42,637 nt of DNA from assembly GCA_009773005.1 (NCBI GenBank), contig WOUT01000020.1, positions 1-42,637 of the forward strand, read 5' to 3'. Shown here in pieces: positions 6,846 through 14,960 of the stretch (its first letter is position 1; every line of letters begins with the position of its first letter). A program made the position numbers and the translations under genes. This DNA comes from Chloroflexota bacterium. GTDB lineage: Bacteria > Chloroflexota > Anaerolineae > Anaerolineales > Anaerolineaceae. The notes under the pieces are model-generated. The model had not been told where the DNA came from. It did not search any database and saw only the letters and a program-made list of their open reading frames with translations.

Positions 6846-7747
6846 CTTAATTCCTCCCAATAATGACCCAGCAGCGCTCTCGTAATCATACGACTTGAAG
6901 AACTTTTTTGAGCGCATTTATACCGCGCTGCGATCTGCCCGCGGCAGACAGATTCGTCCAGACTCTTGCCATCCAAAACATAACTCGTTAAAAATCCCAC
7001 TGCCAGGGCATCTCCAGCGCCATTCGTATCTACAACCGGACTCTCCAAATTGACAGGAGGGTAATAATTAACCCCCGCCTTGGTACCCAAAGCACAGCCT
7101 TTTAACCCCAAGCCTGAAACGATTACCAACTCAGGGTTGAGTTTCAAATATTCCACAATTAAAGGCTCCGGGTCACTGTGATTTGCCGCAGAAAAGAACA
7201 GGAAATCAGCGCTGTTTATAAAATCCAGGCGATATGGATCATGAACCGATACCACATCCTGTATGTCACTGGCAATCTTCAACCCTGCATTTTTGGCAAC
7301 TGGTAATAACTCCCGCGCCCAATTTGGAATATTAAAATGCGCCAGTTTTGCACCTGAAAAGACTTTTGCGGCTGTCTCAACTGAGGGATGCAGTGTCATG
7401 TGCCCTTTGCCATCGTAGAAATTCTTGCGTTGCCCGTCACGAAACATGAAGTTAATACTCCTGTCCGTACCTTGAGAGTCGAAGAATAAGGCGTCCGTGT
7501 TGATCCCTTCGGCATTAAACACACTGCGGATATGATCCCCGGAGTAATCGGCGCCAACGTATCCGATAAATGCAGTTTGAACTCCCAAACCCGCATAACC
7601 ACGGCTGGCATACCCTCCAGCTTGACCTACCATATCCAGGTTCTGGGTGAAATTGGCTTCTACTGATAAATCGATCTCATTCGAAGACAAATAGATATTT
7701 GTATCAATTCCCACATTCCCCACGACTACAACTTCATTGTTGGGCAT
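6842..7747 (-). CDS. PfkB-family carbohydrate/nucleoside kinase
   Basis: 301 aa with the ribokinase/PfkB layout: an N-terminal strand NEVVVVGNVGIDTNIY, a glycine-rich substrate region GQAGGYASRGYAGLG (41-55), and the signature DTNGAGDALAVGF (240-252), in which D246 is the expected catalytic base. The family phosphorylates sugars, nucleosides or related alcohols with ATP. The specific substrate cannot be assigned. It begins 11 nt after the PhzF-like gene and its stop overlaps the esterase start by four bases, so the three are translationally linked. Confidence 0.88.
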   Translation of the reverse strand: MPNNEVVVVGNVGIDTNIYLSSNEIDLSVEANFTQNLDMVGQAGGYASRGYAGLGVQTAFIGYVGADYSGDHIRSVFNAEGINTDALFFDSQGTDRSINFMFRDGQRKNFYDGKGHMTLHPSVETAAKVFSGAKLAHFNIPNWARELLPVAKNAGLKIASDIQDVVSVHDPYRLDFINSADFLFFSAANHSDPEPLIVEYLKLNPELVIVSGLGLKGCALGTKAGVNYYPPVNLESPVVDTNGAGDALAVGFLTSYVLDGKSLDESVCRGQIAARYKCAQKSSSSRMITRALLGHYWEELR

Positions 7748-7758
7748 TTCAAATATCC

Positions 7759-8550
7759 TTAACCAAATAATTCACCAGCAAACACCGTAATTGCCTTTCC
7801 GCCAACGTATGTGCGTTCTGCACTCAAGCGGATGTGCACAATACCGCCACGCTCAGATGCTTGATAGGCAGTCATATGATTCTTTCGAAGTTTAGCCCCC
7901 CAGTATGGACCCAGAATGCAATGGGCTGAACCAGTCACGGGGTCCTCATTGATTCCAATCCAGGGGGTAAAGTAACGCGAGACAAAATCGATTCCCGGCT
8001 TATCTGATATTGCGGTAACAATGAGACCTCGTCCCGATCTTTCCCGCAGTGCGCTAAAATCCGGTTTCATATTTCGGACTACCCTTTCATCATGGTATTC
8101 AAGCAGCCACTTCTCCCCGCTTATCCCAACAAAATCAGGCACGGGTCCCAACGCTTTGATGATTTCTTCTGAAACCTCACCCAGGATTAAAGGCGCCGAA
8201 GGTAAATCCAGCTCAATGATCTCCTCTTTCTTTTCTGCGCTCAACCACCCGGAGCGGGTGGAAAATCGAATACGTTCAGTGGTATTTACACGTTCCATTT
8301 CCCAAAGGATATGAGCTGTAGCTAGGGTGGCATGACCACACAAGTCCACCTCTGTTTCAGGCGTAAACCACTGCAGGCGATACCCGCCTGTCTGCGGATA
8401 TGCAAAAGCCGTCTCAGATAAATTCATTTCGCGTGCAACCAATTGCATCCAAACCGGGTCTCGCGGACCGTCAAGCAAGACCACCGCAGCCGGGTTACCC
8501 TGAAAAAGTTTATCGGTAAACGCGTCAACTTGAAAAATAGGGAATCTCAT
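7759..8550 (-). CDS. PhzF-family isomerase/epimerase-like protein
   Basis: 263 aa from the ATG at 8548-8550, behind GAGAGGTGAAT; a GTG two codons upstream is possible but has a poorer ribosome site. PhzF features are visible: FQVDAFTDKLFQGNPAAVVL at the N-terminus, the catalytic-glutamate motif NLSETAF (E46), the second motif TPETEVDLCGHATLATAH (63-80), and DPVTGSAHC in the C-terminal half. The family has a diaminopimelate-epimerase fold and includes the phenazine isomerase and many proteins of unknown substrate. No phenazine genes are nearby, so a phenazine role is unlikely. It leads a four-gene operon with its own promoter. Confidence 0.88.
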   Translation of the reverse strand: MRFPIFQVDAFTDKLFQGNPAAVVLLDGPRDPVWMQLVAREMNLSETAFAYPQTGGYRLQWFTPETEVDLCGHATLATAHILWEMERVNTTERIRFSTRSGWLSAEKKEEIIELDLPSAPLILGEVSEEIIKALGPVPDFVGISGEKWLLEYHDERVVRNMKPDFSALRERSGRGLIVTAISDKPGIDFVSRYFTPWIGINEDPVTGSAHCILGPYWGAKLRKNHMTAYQASERGGIVHIRLSAERTYVGGKAITVFAGELFG

Positions 8551-8690
8551 ATTCACCTCTCGTGATAAAAATAATTAATCCTTAATTTCACTGCCGTGGA
8601 AGATCTGTCAGCACACCTGCCTGCGATTCAATTGAATAATTCTTCCCACAACATTGGGAGCCGTTCGATAACAAGATTTACGTTTGATTA

Positions 8691-8719
8691 ATTGTATGAG
8701 ATATTCCAAATAAATTCAA
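8691..8719 (-). promoter_or_regulatory. Promoter of the phzF-like operon
   Basis: -35 TTGAAT (8714-8719), 17-nt spacer and -10 TACAAT (8691-8696) on the minus strand. This predicts a leader of about 130 nt before the PhzF start, with no recognised riboswitch. Confidence 0.6.
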
Positions 8720-8760
8720 TGAGTTTATGGGATATATGTTCTATCTCAATTTTTTTATGC

Positions 8761-8766
8761 TACAAT
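8761..8766 (+). promoter_or_regulatory. -10 box of a probable leaderless rarA promoter
   Basis: TACAAT lies six bases before the rarA ATG (8773), so transcription would begin at or next to the start codon. No Shine-Dalgarno is present, and the upstream -35 (TTCTAT) is weak. Confidence 0.5.
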
Positions 8767-8772
8767 CACGCT

Positions 8773-10137
8773 ATGGATCTATTTGAGCATGCCATGAAAG
8801 AGAGTATGACCACCGAAGCCCCCTTAGCTGCCCGGCTGCGCCCGCGCACCCTGGATGAGTTTGTGGGTCAGGAGCATATCATCGGAGAAGGCAAATTGCT
8901 CAGGCGTGCCATCACCACCGATCGTCTTTCTTCGTCGATCATCTTCACGGGCCCACCCGGCACAGGCAAGACCACCCTCGCACGTCTGATCGCCTCTCAT
9001 ACCCAGGCGCATTTTGAAAGCATTTCCGCTGTGCTGGCGGGGGTTGCGGAACTGCGACGGGTGATCGTTGACGCCACTGACCGTCGTAAGTTGTACCAAC
9101 GCAGGACGATCCTCTTTGTTGATGAAGTACATCGTTGGAACAAAGCCCAGCAAGACGCGCTGCTGCCGCATGTAGAAACCGGAATGGTCACGCTCATTGG
9201 GGCGACCACCGAAAATCCTTACTTTGATGTCATTCCTGCCCTTGTCTCGCGCTCACGCATCTTTCAACTCGAATCCCTTTCTCAGGCTAACATGGAGACC
9301 ATCTTCACCCGGGCGCTGAGTGACAAAGAACTCGGTTACGGCAGCCGCAAGATCCTTGTGGACGACAAAGCCCGCGAACATCTTACGCATCTGGCAGGCG
9401 GAGATGCGCGAAACCTGTTAAATGCCATTGAACTCGCGGTTGAAAGTACGTTCCCTGAACCAGATGGTACGATCCATATCACACTAGATGTCGCTCAAGA
9501 ATCGATCCAAAAAAGGGCTCTGCTTTATGACCGCATGGGCGACGCCCATTACGACACCATTTCTGCTTTCATTAAATCTGTGCGTGGCTCGGATCCGGAC
9601 GCAGCTTTGTATTGGCTGGCCAAGATGATCATGGCTGGCGAAGACCCGCGTTTCATTCTCAGGCGGTTGATTGTCCTCTCAAGCGAAGACATTGGGCTGG
9701 CGGACCCCCAGGGCATTCAAGTTGCTTCTGCCGCCGCTTACGCCTATGAATATATCGGCATGCCCGAAGGAATTTATCCGATCGTTGAGGCGACACTATT
9801 CCTGGCAACCGCTCCCAAATCCAATTCTGCCGGGGGATTCTTTAAAGCCAAAGCGAATATTGAAGAAAACGGTACTGGAGCGGTGCCAACCCACCTGATG
9901 GATGGAAACCGCGACGCCAAGGGATTTGGGCACGGTCAGGGCTATCAATATCCACATTCGTTCCCGGGGCATTTCATTCCGCAGCAATATTTACCCACTA
10001 CCCTATTAGGTACACATTTTTTTAGTCCTTCTGATCAGGGGTATGAGGGAAATATGTCAACCTGGTTGGAGCGCTGGCGAAAAGCTCAATCACAAGCGCT
10101 CGGTAAAGAGACTCCCCCTTCCTCAACCAAAAAATGA
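8773..10137 (+). CDS. rarA: Replication-associated recombination protein A (RarA/MgsA AAA+ ATPase)
   Basis: 454 aa from the ATG at 8773. The frame is open 27 codons further up, but those residues do not resemble the family, whose members begin MDLF. Motifs: [19 protein letters not shown] (17-35), Walker A GPPGTGKT (60-67), Walker B FVDEVH (115-120), sensor 1 ATTENP (144-149), and the C-terminal tetramerisation region with [11 protein letters not shown]. RarA is a clamp-loader-like ATPase acting at stalled replication forks. The start has no Shine-Dalgarno and lies six bases after a -10 box, so the mRNA may be leaderless. The stop overlaps the next gene as ATGA. Confidence 0.96.
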   Translation: MDLFEHAMKESMTTEAPLAARLRPRTLDEFVGQEHIIGEGKLLRRAITTDRLSSSIIFTGPPGTGKTTLARLIASHTQAHFESISAVLAGVAELRRVIVDATDRRKLYQRRTILFVDEVHRWNKAQQDALLPHVETGMVTLIGATTENPYFDVIPALVSRSRIFQLESLSQANMETIFTRALSDKELGYGSRKILVDDKAREHLTHLAGGDARNLLNAIELAVESTFPEPDGTIHITLDVAQESIQKRALLYDRMGDAHYDTISAFIKSVRGSDPDAALYWLAKMIMAGEDPRFILRRLIVLSSEDIGLADPQGIQVASAAAYAYEYIGMPEGIYPIVEATLFLATAPKSNSAGGFFKAKANIEENGTGAVPTHLMDGNRDAKGFGHGQGYQYPHSFPGHFIPQQYLPTTLLGTHFFSPSDQGYEGNMSTWLERWRKAQSQALGKETPPSSTKK

Positions 10138-10730
10138 CCACTCTATTTCTTGTTAGACATGGAAAAACTGAGTCTTCAGGCAAACGCCTTTGCGGAAACC
10201 TGCGAGGTATCCACCTTAATGAGTTCGGAAAACAACAAGCAGAAATTATTGCCAATTACGTGGCCGAGTTTCCGATCAAAGCCATTTTTTCAAGTCCTCT
10301 TGAACGAACGATGGAAACTGCAATGCCGCTGGCACAGAAAAAAAACCTGACAATCACCCCACAAGAATTTTTGAGAGAAATTGATTTTGGCGATTTTCAG
10401 GGAAAGGGCGAGGAACTCCTGGAATCTCCCATCTGGAAGGAATTTAATGAACATCCTGCAAAAGTAAGATTTCCAAACGGAGAAACTATTCATGAATCAC
10501 AGAAACGAGTGGTTGAGGGTCTCGACAAGCTTTGTTCGGAATTTTCAGCGAACGACCAAATCGTAATCGTTTCCCATTGTGAGGCGCTGCGATTGGCAGT
10601 GGCATTTGCGCTAGGTGCGCCGATTGATGCTTACCAACGCTTGACCATTGACCCGGGCAGCATCACAAGAATTGAATGGCAAGATGGACGATACAGACTG
10701 CTCTCGCTTAATGTTTCACCAATCTCATAA
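10134..10730 (+). CDS. Histidine phosphatase family protein (phosphoglycerate-mutase-like)
   Basis: 198 aa. The catalytic RHG motif is at residues 8-10 (LFLVRHGKTES), a second phosphate-pocket arginine lies in SSPLERTMETA, the acid residue in LREIDFGDFQG, and the second catalytic histidine in VIVSHCEALRL. The family covers alpha-ribazole phosphatase, broad phosphatases and cofactor-dependent mutases. The sequence does not separate them, although B12-related genes elsewhere in the window make an alpha-ribazole phosphatase role conceivable. The start overlaps the rarA stop by four bases. The 3' end overlaps the convergent rdgB gene by six bases. Confidence 0.87.
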   Translation: MTTLFLVRHGKTESSGKRLCGNLRGIHLNEFGKQQAEIIANYVAEFPIKAIFSSPLERTMETAMPLAQKKNLTITPQEFLREIDFGDFQGKGEELLESPIWKEFNEHPAKVRFPNGETIHESQKRVVEGLDKLCSEFSANDQIVIVSHCEALRLAVAFALGAPIDAYQRLTIDPGSITRIEWQDGRYRLLSLNVSPIS

Positions 10731-11318
10731 CTTTTTTATTAGCTGTTGAATAGCCTTTTTGACAGCGATGGCACGATGGCTGTACTTGTTTTTCTCTTCT
10801 ATAGTTAACTCAGCCATTGTTTTATCGATTTGAGGGATCCAGAACAAACGGTCGTATCCAAAGCCGTGTTCACCGCGTTCCTGAGTGATGATCTCCCCGG
10901 ATACTTCTCCGTCATATATGGCAACGCATCCATCCGGGTTGGCCAACGCGACTGCACAGCAAAAACGCGCATCCCATGGTTTCGGTTTACCATGCAGTTC
11001 CTGCAGCAGCTTTGAACGGCGATCTGCGTCGGTGGCGCCAATGATCGGAGAAAATCGAGCGGAAAATAACCCGGGTCTTCCGTCCAGAGCGTCCACTTCC
11101 AACCCCGTATCATCTGCCAAGGCAAGGAGTCCTGAAACCTTTGATAAGGTAACCGCTTTTAGTGCCGCGTTTTCTTCATATGTAGATCCTGTTTCATCCA
11201 CTTCGATATGAATTCCGAGGTTTGTTGGAAATACAAGCTCCAATGGCAGATCCTGAAGAAGGGATATAAATTCTCTTTTCTTCCCTGAATTTGTAGTAGC
11301 GATCAATAATTTCATCAT
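10725..11318 (-). CDS. rdgB: Non-canonical purine NTP pyrophosphatase (RdgB/HAM1)
   Basis: 197 aa, typical length. The N-terminal phosphate-binding motif is LLIATTNSGKKREF (4-17). The central motif LADDTGLEVDALDGRPGLFSARF holds the catalytic acids. SHRAIAVKKA is near the C-terminus. The enzyme hydrolyses ITP, dITP and XTP to monophosphates, keeping deaminated purines out of DNA and RNA. The start is one of two adjacent ATGs (11316-11318 or 11313-11315); the first is given. It is a single gene, convergent with the histidine phosphatase. Confidence 0.95.
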   Translation of the reverse strand: MMKLLIATTNSGKKREFISLLQDLPLELVFPTNLGIHIEVDETGSTYEENAALKAVTLSKVSGLLALADDTGLEVDALDGRPGLFSARFSPIIGATDADRRSKLLQELHGKPKPWDARFCCAVALANPDGCVAIYDGEVSGEIITQERGEHGFGYDRLFWIPQIDKTMAELTIEEKNKYSHRAIAVKKAIQQLIKKL

Positions 11319-11355
11319 CCTAAACCTTAATATTTATGATTTAATTCATATAAAA

Positions 11356-11384
11356 TTGACTTCGAGAATCCGGTATGCTATAAT
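11356..11384 (+). promoter_or_regulatory. Promoter of the DUF177-sigma factor operon
   Basis: -35 TTGACT (11356-11361), 17-nt spacer and perfect -10 TATAAT (11379-11384). Initiation would fall near 11391. These boxes overlap a nominally open frame of the DUF177 gene, which argues for a downstream start there. Confidence 0.85.
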
Positions 11385-11424
11385 CTTATTCGTTGAAATT
11401 ATATCCCTGTTCCCGATAGATGCC

Positions 11425-11904
11425 TTGGCCAGTCACCGATTTCCTTTAAGAATTAATGTTGGTTACTTTCACAACCTGCCAATTGGTAGTTATCGAGACA
11501 TCCATTTTGAATTTCCGGATGTACAGCTTCCTCCAGATTTAGACTTAAAGCAATTTACCGGGCTGATTCACATATCACGAACACCACAAGGTCTGCTTTT
11601 TGAGGGAAATTTCCAGGCAGTGATGCCATCAGAGTGTGTCCGGTGTCTTGAACCATTTGACCTTCACCTAAATATCGATTTTGATGAGGTGTTTGCATAC
11701 AAAACCAGTTCGTTTACTGAATCAGGTTTGTATGTTCCAGAAGACGGTAATATCGATCTGAGTCCGGTTATCCGAGAGTACATGATGCTAGATAACCCGA
11801 TGAAACCAATATGCAAACCGGATTGTCAGGGGCTATGCACGGTCTGTGGCGAAGATCTCAATCTTGGCGCTTGCGAACATGAGGCAAGGATCCAATTCGA
11901 TTGA
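11425..11904 (+). CDS. DUF177 (YceD-type) domain protein
   Basis: 159 aa if translation starts at the TTG at 11425 (ASHRFPLRINVGYF). The frame is open back to 11356, but that part is the promoter, so the longer form cannot be made from that transcript. Family features are the core LPPDLDLKQFTGLIHISRTPQGLL and two cysteine pairs, ECVRC and a C-terminal C-x3-C-x3-C-x2-C cluster in CKPDCQGLCTVCG, likely metal-binding. DUF177 proteins are linked to 23S rRNA or ribosome maturation and usually precede rpmF. Here no L32 gene follows; the primary sigma gene does. No good Shine-Dalgarno precedes the TTG, so the exact start is uncertain. Confidence 0.82.
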   Translation: MASHRFPLRINVGYFHNLPIGSYRDIHFEFPDVQLPPDLDLKQFTGLIHISRTPQGLLFEGNFQAVMPSECVRCLEPFDLHLNIDFDEVFAYKTSSFTESGLYVPEDGNIDLSPVIREYMMLDNPMKPICKPDCQGLCTVCGEDLNLGACEHEARIQFD

Positions 11905-11993
11905 GCCGGAATTAGCGGGAAGTCGTCCCGGCGGGATCGATGGATTGGAAGCACAGTATTTTGAACAGTTAACACACAAAAGGAGATTCTTTT

Positions 11994-13175
11994 TTGGCAA
12001 ATCCTGGAAGGCGGGTGCGGAGTACCGAAATCCTGAATATGCTGCTAGAAAAAGCAGATATTCAAGGTTATCTCACCACTGAAGACCTGATGGAATTTTA
12101 TCCGGACGTCAGTAAAGACGCGGAGCGGATTGAATCAGTCATGGTAGCTTTGCGCCGGCATGGGGTTGAAATTCTGGATGGAGAAATCGACCCTGATATG
12201 GGTGATGGAGATTCTTCTCTACCCGCCTCAGATATGGACACATTCAATAATTTAGAGAATATCTCTTCCGATGATACCATCGGTCTATACCTTAAAGAAA
12301 TGTCCCGTGTTCCCCTGCTTAATGTGCATGAAGAATTGGATATTGCCCGCCGGGTTGAGGATGGACGCTCAAGCAAAAAAGAATTGGATCGCTCCAACGG
12401 TGGGTGCACTCCTGAGCGAAAACAAACCTTGATTTCAATGGTGGAAGACGGTGTGCTTGCCCGAGAGCATCTGATTAAAGCCAACACCCGCCTGGTAGTA
12501 AGTGTGGCAAAACGTTATGTTGGGCGCGGAGTGCCGTTTCTGGATCTAATCCAGGAAGGCAACCTGGGTTTAATGAAAGCGGTAGAAAAATTTGACTACC
12601 ATAGAGGTTTTCGTTTTTCCACCTACGCAACCTGGTGGATCCGTCAAACGATCACTCGTTCGATCGCAGATCAAGGACGCACCATTCGCGTCCCAGTTCA
12701 TATGGTTGACCGTATCCGGCAGCTCTACAAATTAACCCACGAAATGGAACAAACTCTTGGACGCGTTCCTAATTCACAAGAACTGGCCGAGAAACTATCA
12801 CTCACCTCAGACAAGATAGAGTGGATGTTGCAGGTCTCGTGGCTGCCGCTCTCGCTTGAAAGTCCGATCAATGATGACGAAGAGGATTCTGAGTTAGGTC
12901 AATTTGTTGAAGATCAATTAACTCCAACCCCAGTGGAGAGTACTTATTCGAAGCTGCTGCGTGAAAAGATAGAAGAAGTGTTGGATACACTCCCCCCCCG
13001 TGAAGCCAGAATATTACGCTTGCGGTTTGGATTGGAAAATGGTCATAACTATACATTGGAAGAAGTAGGGGAAAAGTTTGGCCTCACGCGCGAGCGCATT
13101 CGACAAATTGAAAGCAAAGCCTTGCGTCGTTTGAGGCACCCGCGCCGGTCGCGGCAGCTGCGAGAGTACCTGTAA
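11994..13175 (+). CDS. sigA: RNA polymerase primary sigma factor (RpoD/SigA)
   Basis: 393 aa from a TTG at 11994 preceded by AAAGGAG. Region 1.1-like N-terminus (residues 9-62), region 1.2 DTIGLYLKEMSRVPLL, and region 2 with NTRLVVSVAKRYVGRGVPF, DLIQEGNLGLMKAV and the -10-recognition helix FRFSTYATWWIRQTITRSI. Region 3 begins IRVPVHMVDRI. Region 4 carries the -35-binding helix-turn-helix TLEEVGEKFGLTRERIRQIE. All regions of a group 1 sigma are present, consistent with the TTGACA/TATAAT promoters seen around it. It lies 89 nt after the DUF177 gene and ends at a bidirectional terminator. Confidence 0.96.
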   Translation: MANPGRRVRSTEILNMLLEKADIQGYLTTEDLMEFYPDVSKDAERIESVMVALRRHGVEILDGEIDPDMGDGDSSLPASDMDTFNNLENISSDDTIGLYLKEMSRVPLLNVHEELDIARRVEDGRSSKKELDRSNGGCTPERKQTLISMVEDGVLAREHLIKANTRLVVSVAKRYVGRGVPFLDLIQEGNLGLMKAVEKFDYHRGFRFSTYATWWIRQTITRSIADQGRTIRVPVHMVDRIRQLYKLTHEMEQTLGRVPNSQELAEKLSLTSDKIEWMLQVSWLPLSLESPINDDEEDSELGQFVEDQLTPTPVESTYSKLLREKIEEVLDTLPPREARILRLRFGLENGHNYTLEEVGEKFGLTRERIRQIESKALRRLRHPRRSRQLREYL

Positions 13176-13185
13176 TAAAAACTCA

Positions 13186-13206
13186 CCGCCTTGGTCTTAA
13201 AGGCGG
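13186..13206. terminator. Bidirectional terminator between sigA and the convergent hypothetical gene
   Basis: Stem CCGCCTT/AAGGCGG (13186-13192 with 13200-13206), loop of seven. On the minus strand it is followed by TGAGTTTTTATT; on the plus strand the T-tract is shorter. It fits the convergent arrangement. Confidence 0.8.
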
Positions 13207-13216
13207 CGTTTACTGA

Positions 13217-13957
13217 TTAGCCATTCCCAGAAAGTTTTCGTTCAAGTTCAGCCTCACGTTCCCATTGAGCAGCAGCGGCTCGAATCAATTGTTGGGCATC
13301 CGGGTAAGGAATTGCGTCAATCCCGTCAAATTTTTCCATCCCGATCCAGACATCTACCCCGTGATGTTCGTTTTCGATCAATTTGATGCCTTTTTCTCTC
13401 AATGGGCTGGTCTCGAGCATTTTTTCAATGATCAGGCTAATTTGACCTGCGATGGTCTTGGGTTTTCCAGGTTCAGGTAGTGAAGGTTCAGATTGTCCAG
13501 GTTTTTCAAAGTCAGGGTTCGGATTTATCACTTCAGAAATAGCCTGCCCATGAAATGCATTTGTGGCTGGAAATTCCTCAAACTGGATTGGTTTTAGTTC
13601 TTGACCACCAAATGTTCCAGCTGTCTCGATTTTCTCTACGGACGATTCCGACGTTTTACTTGTCCAATTAGACCAAAGACTGAGAATCCTGAGCACTCTT
13701 TTCTTTTGATCCGGGGAGAGAACCAGAAACTCCCGGTAAAATTCACCATCCAATTCAGTTACAATTTTCTTTCCGCTTGGGCTGTACCATAGTCTAGTTA
13801 CTTCTGCAAAACCCTCATTCGCAAGGTCGGCAGGGGGCGCCTTTTCATCTGCGGATTTAGACTCGCGCGATGAAAACAGGCTGGCAACCAGTAAACCAAT
13901 CAACAATCCTATGACCGCAGCCAAAACAAGAAAGAAAGGGGTAATCTCAATATTCAT
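13217..13957 (-). CDS. Membrane-anchored hypothetical protein
   Basis: 246 aa. One N-terminal transmembrane helix (about residues 7-27, FFLVLAAVIGLLIGLLVASLF), then a soluble domain. Part of that domain (about 55-105) reads like a compact alpha/beta unit: RLWYSPSGKKIVTELDGEFY, then LSPDQKKRVLRILSLWSNWT. A Pro/Ser-rich linker (about 150-175) and a final domain DVWIGMEKFDGIDAIPYPDAQQLIRAAAAQWE follow. I do not recognise the family. It lies 98 nt after mutM on the same strand across an AT-rich spacer and may have its own promoter. Confidence 0.75.
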   Translation of the reverse strand: MNIEITPFFLVLAAVIGLLIGLLVASLFSSRESKSADEKAPPADLANEGFAEVTRLWYSPSGKKIVTELDGEFYREFLVLSPDQKKRVLRILSLWSNWTSKTSESSVEKIETAGTFGGQELKPIQFEEFPATNAFHGQAISEVINPNPDFEKPGQSEPSLPEPGKPKTIAGQISLIIEKMLETSPLREKGIKLIENEHHGVDVWIGMEKFDGIDAIPYPDAQQLIRAAAAQWEREAELERKLSGNG

Positions 13958-14055
13958 ATGCGCCTCAAATCAACCAGCATTTTGGAATAGCGGCTACAAA
14001 AAATATTATTTTAATAATACATGATTTTAGCCAAAAAAGTACAATAAATTTACAT

Positions 14056-14913
14056 CTATTTTCCACAGGGTTGGCATGTTGGGCAGAAATGCGTTCCCCG
14101 TTGATTGATCACCGTACGTTCAATGATCGATCCACAGCGCAGGCATTTCTTTCCGGCACGTTGATAGACTTGGAAGTGATTTTGGAAATCGCCGCCGCGG
14201 TAAACCCAGTCGATACTGGCGCCATTGCGTCTTATGCCTTCTTCCAATACCTCCCGGATTGAAAGCAGCAGAATGCCAGCCGCCTCTCTATCAATCGAAT
14301 TAGCCAAGGTGGAAGGATGGATGCCAGCTTTGAACAATACTTCATCAGTGTATATATTTCCCAATCCTGCCAAAAAAGATTGGTCCAGCAGAAGCGATTT
14401 GATTTGTCTCTTTGCTTTCTGCATTTTCAAAAAAAAGGACTGCGGGGTCAGTTCCGTCGCAAAGGGTTCCGGACCAAGTGAACCGGTCACAATTTCGGGA
14501 TCATCCACCAACCAGACGCGTCCAAATTTTCTAGGGTCATTGAAAACCATCCGGACTTTGTCGTCGAAATTCAGGATTACCCGGTCGTGTTTGAAATTTC
14601 TGTCCCGGTTTTCTTTTTGGACAAGAATATCCCCGCTCATCCGCAGATGAATGAGGAGTGACTGACGCTCCAATTCAATGACGATGAATTTTCCGCGCCG
14701 ATGGACAGCAATGATCTTTTGCTTTTGAATCTGGTTTTGAAATTCATTAACGGATGGAAAAGCAATGCTGCGTTCCCAGAGAACCTGACAGTCTTGAATC
14801 ATTCTGCCAATGATTCCAGGCCGCAAGGTGAGTTGAATATCTTTGCTGAAATGACTGCCGATCGGATTCCGTAATGACCGGACGATCGTTTCTACTTCGG
14901 GGAGTTCAGGCAC
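14056..14913 (-). CDS. mutM: Formamidopyrimidine-DNA glycosylase (Fpg/MutM)
   Basis: 285 aa with a GTG start at 14911-14913. The invariant N-terminus MPELPEVETIVRSL supplies the catalytic proline and glutamate; the lysine in HRRGKFIVIEL and the helix-two-turns-helix LLDQSFLAGLGNIYTDEVLF are present. The C-terminal zinc finger has four cysteines (CLRCG and CPTCQ). The enzyme excises 8-oxoguanine and formamidopyrimidines and cleaves the abasic site. It follows prs by 47 nt on the same strand. Confidence 0.96.
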   Translation of the reverse strand: MPELPEVETIVRSLRNPIGSHFSKDIQLTLRPGIIGRMIQDCQVLWERSIAFPSVNEFQNQIQKQKIIAVHRRGKFIVIELERQSLLIHLRMSGDILVQKENRDRNFKHDRVILNFDDKVRMVFNDPRKFGRVWLVDDPEIVTGSLGPEPFATELTPQSFFLKMQKAKRQIKSLLLDQSFLAGLGNIYTDEVLFKAGIHPSTLANSIDREAAGILLLSIREVLEEGIRRNGASIDWVYRGGDFQNHFQVYQRAGKKCLRCGSIIERTVINQRGTHFCPTCQPCGK

Positions 14914-14960
14914 AAATCTCCATTGGATTTGGTATCAGGAATGGATACCAGGTTTCAAGG

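Noticed and set aside
8692-8772. 27-codon N-terminal extension of RarA
   Set aside because: RarA proteins begin at MDLF, and the extension covers the -10 box.
11356-11424. N-terminal extension of the DUF177 protein from a TTG at 11356
   Set aside because: The bases are a TTGACT/TATAAT promoter with 17-nt spacing, and the extra residues do not match the family.
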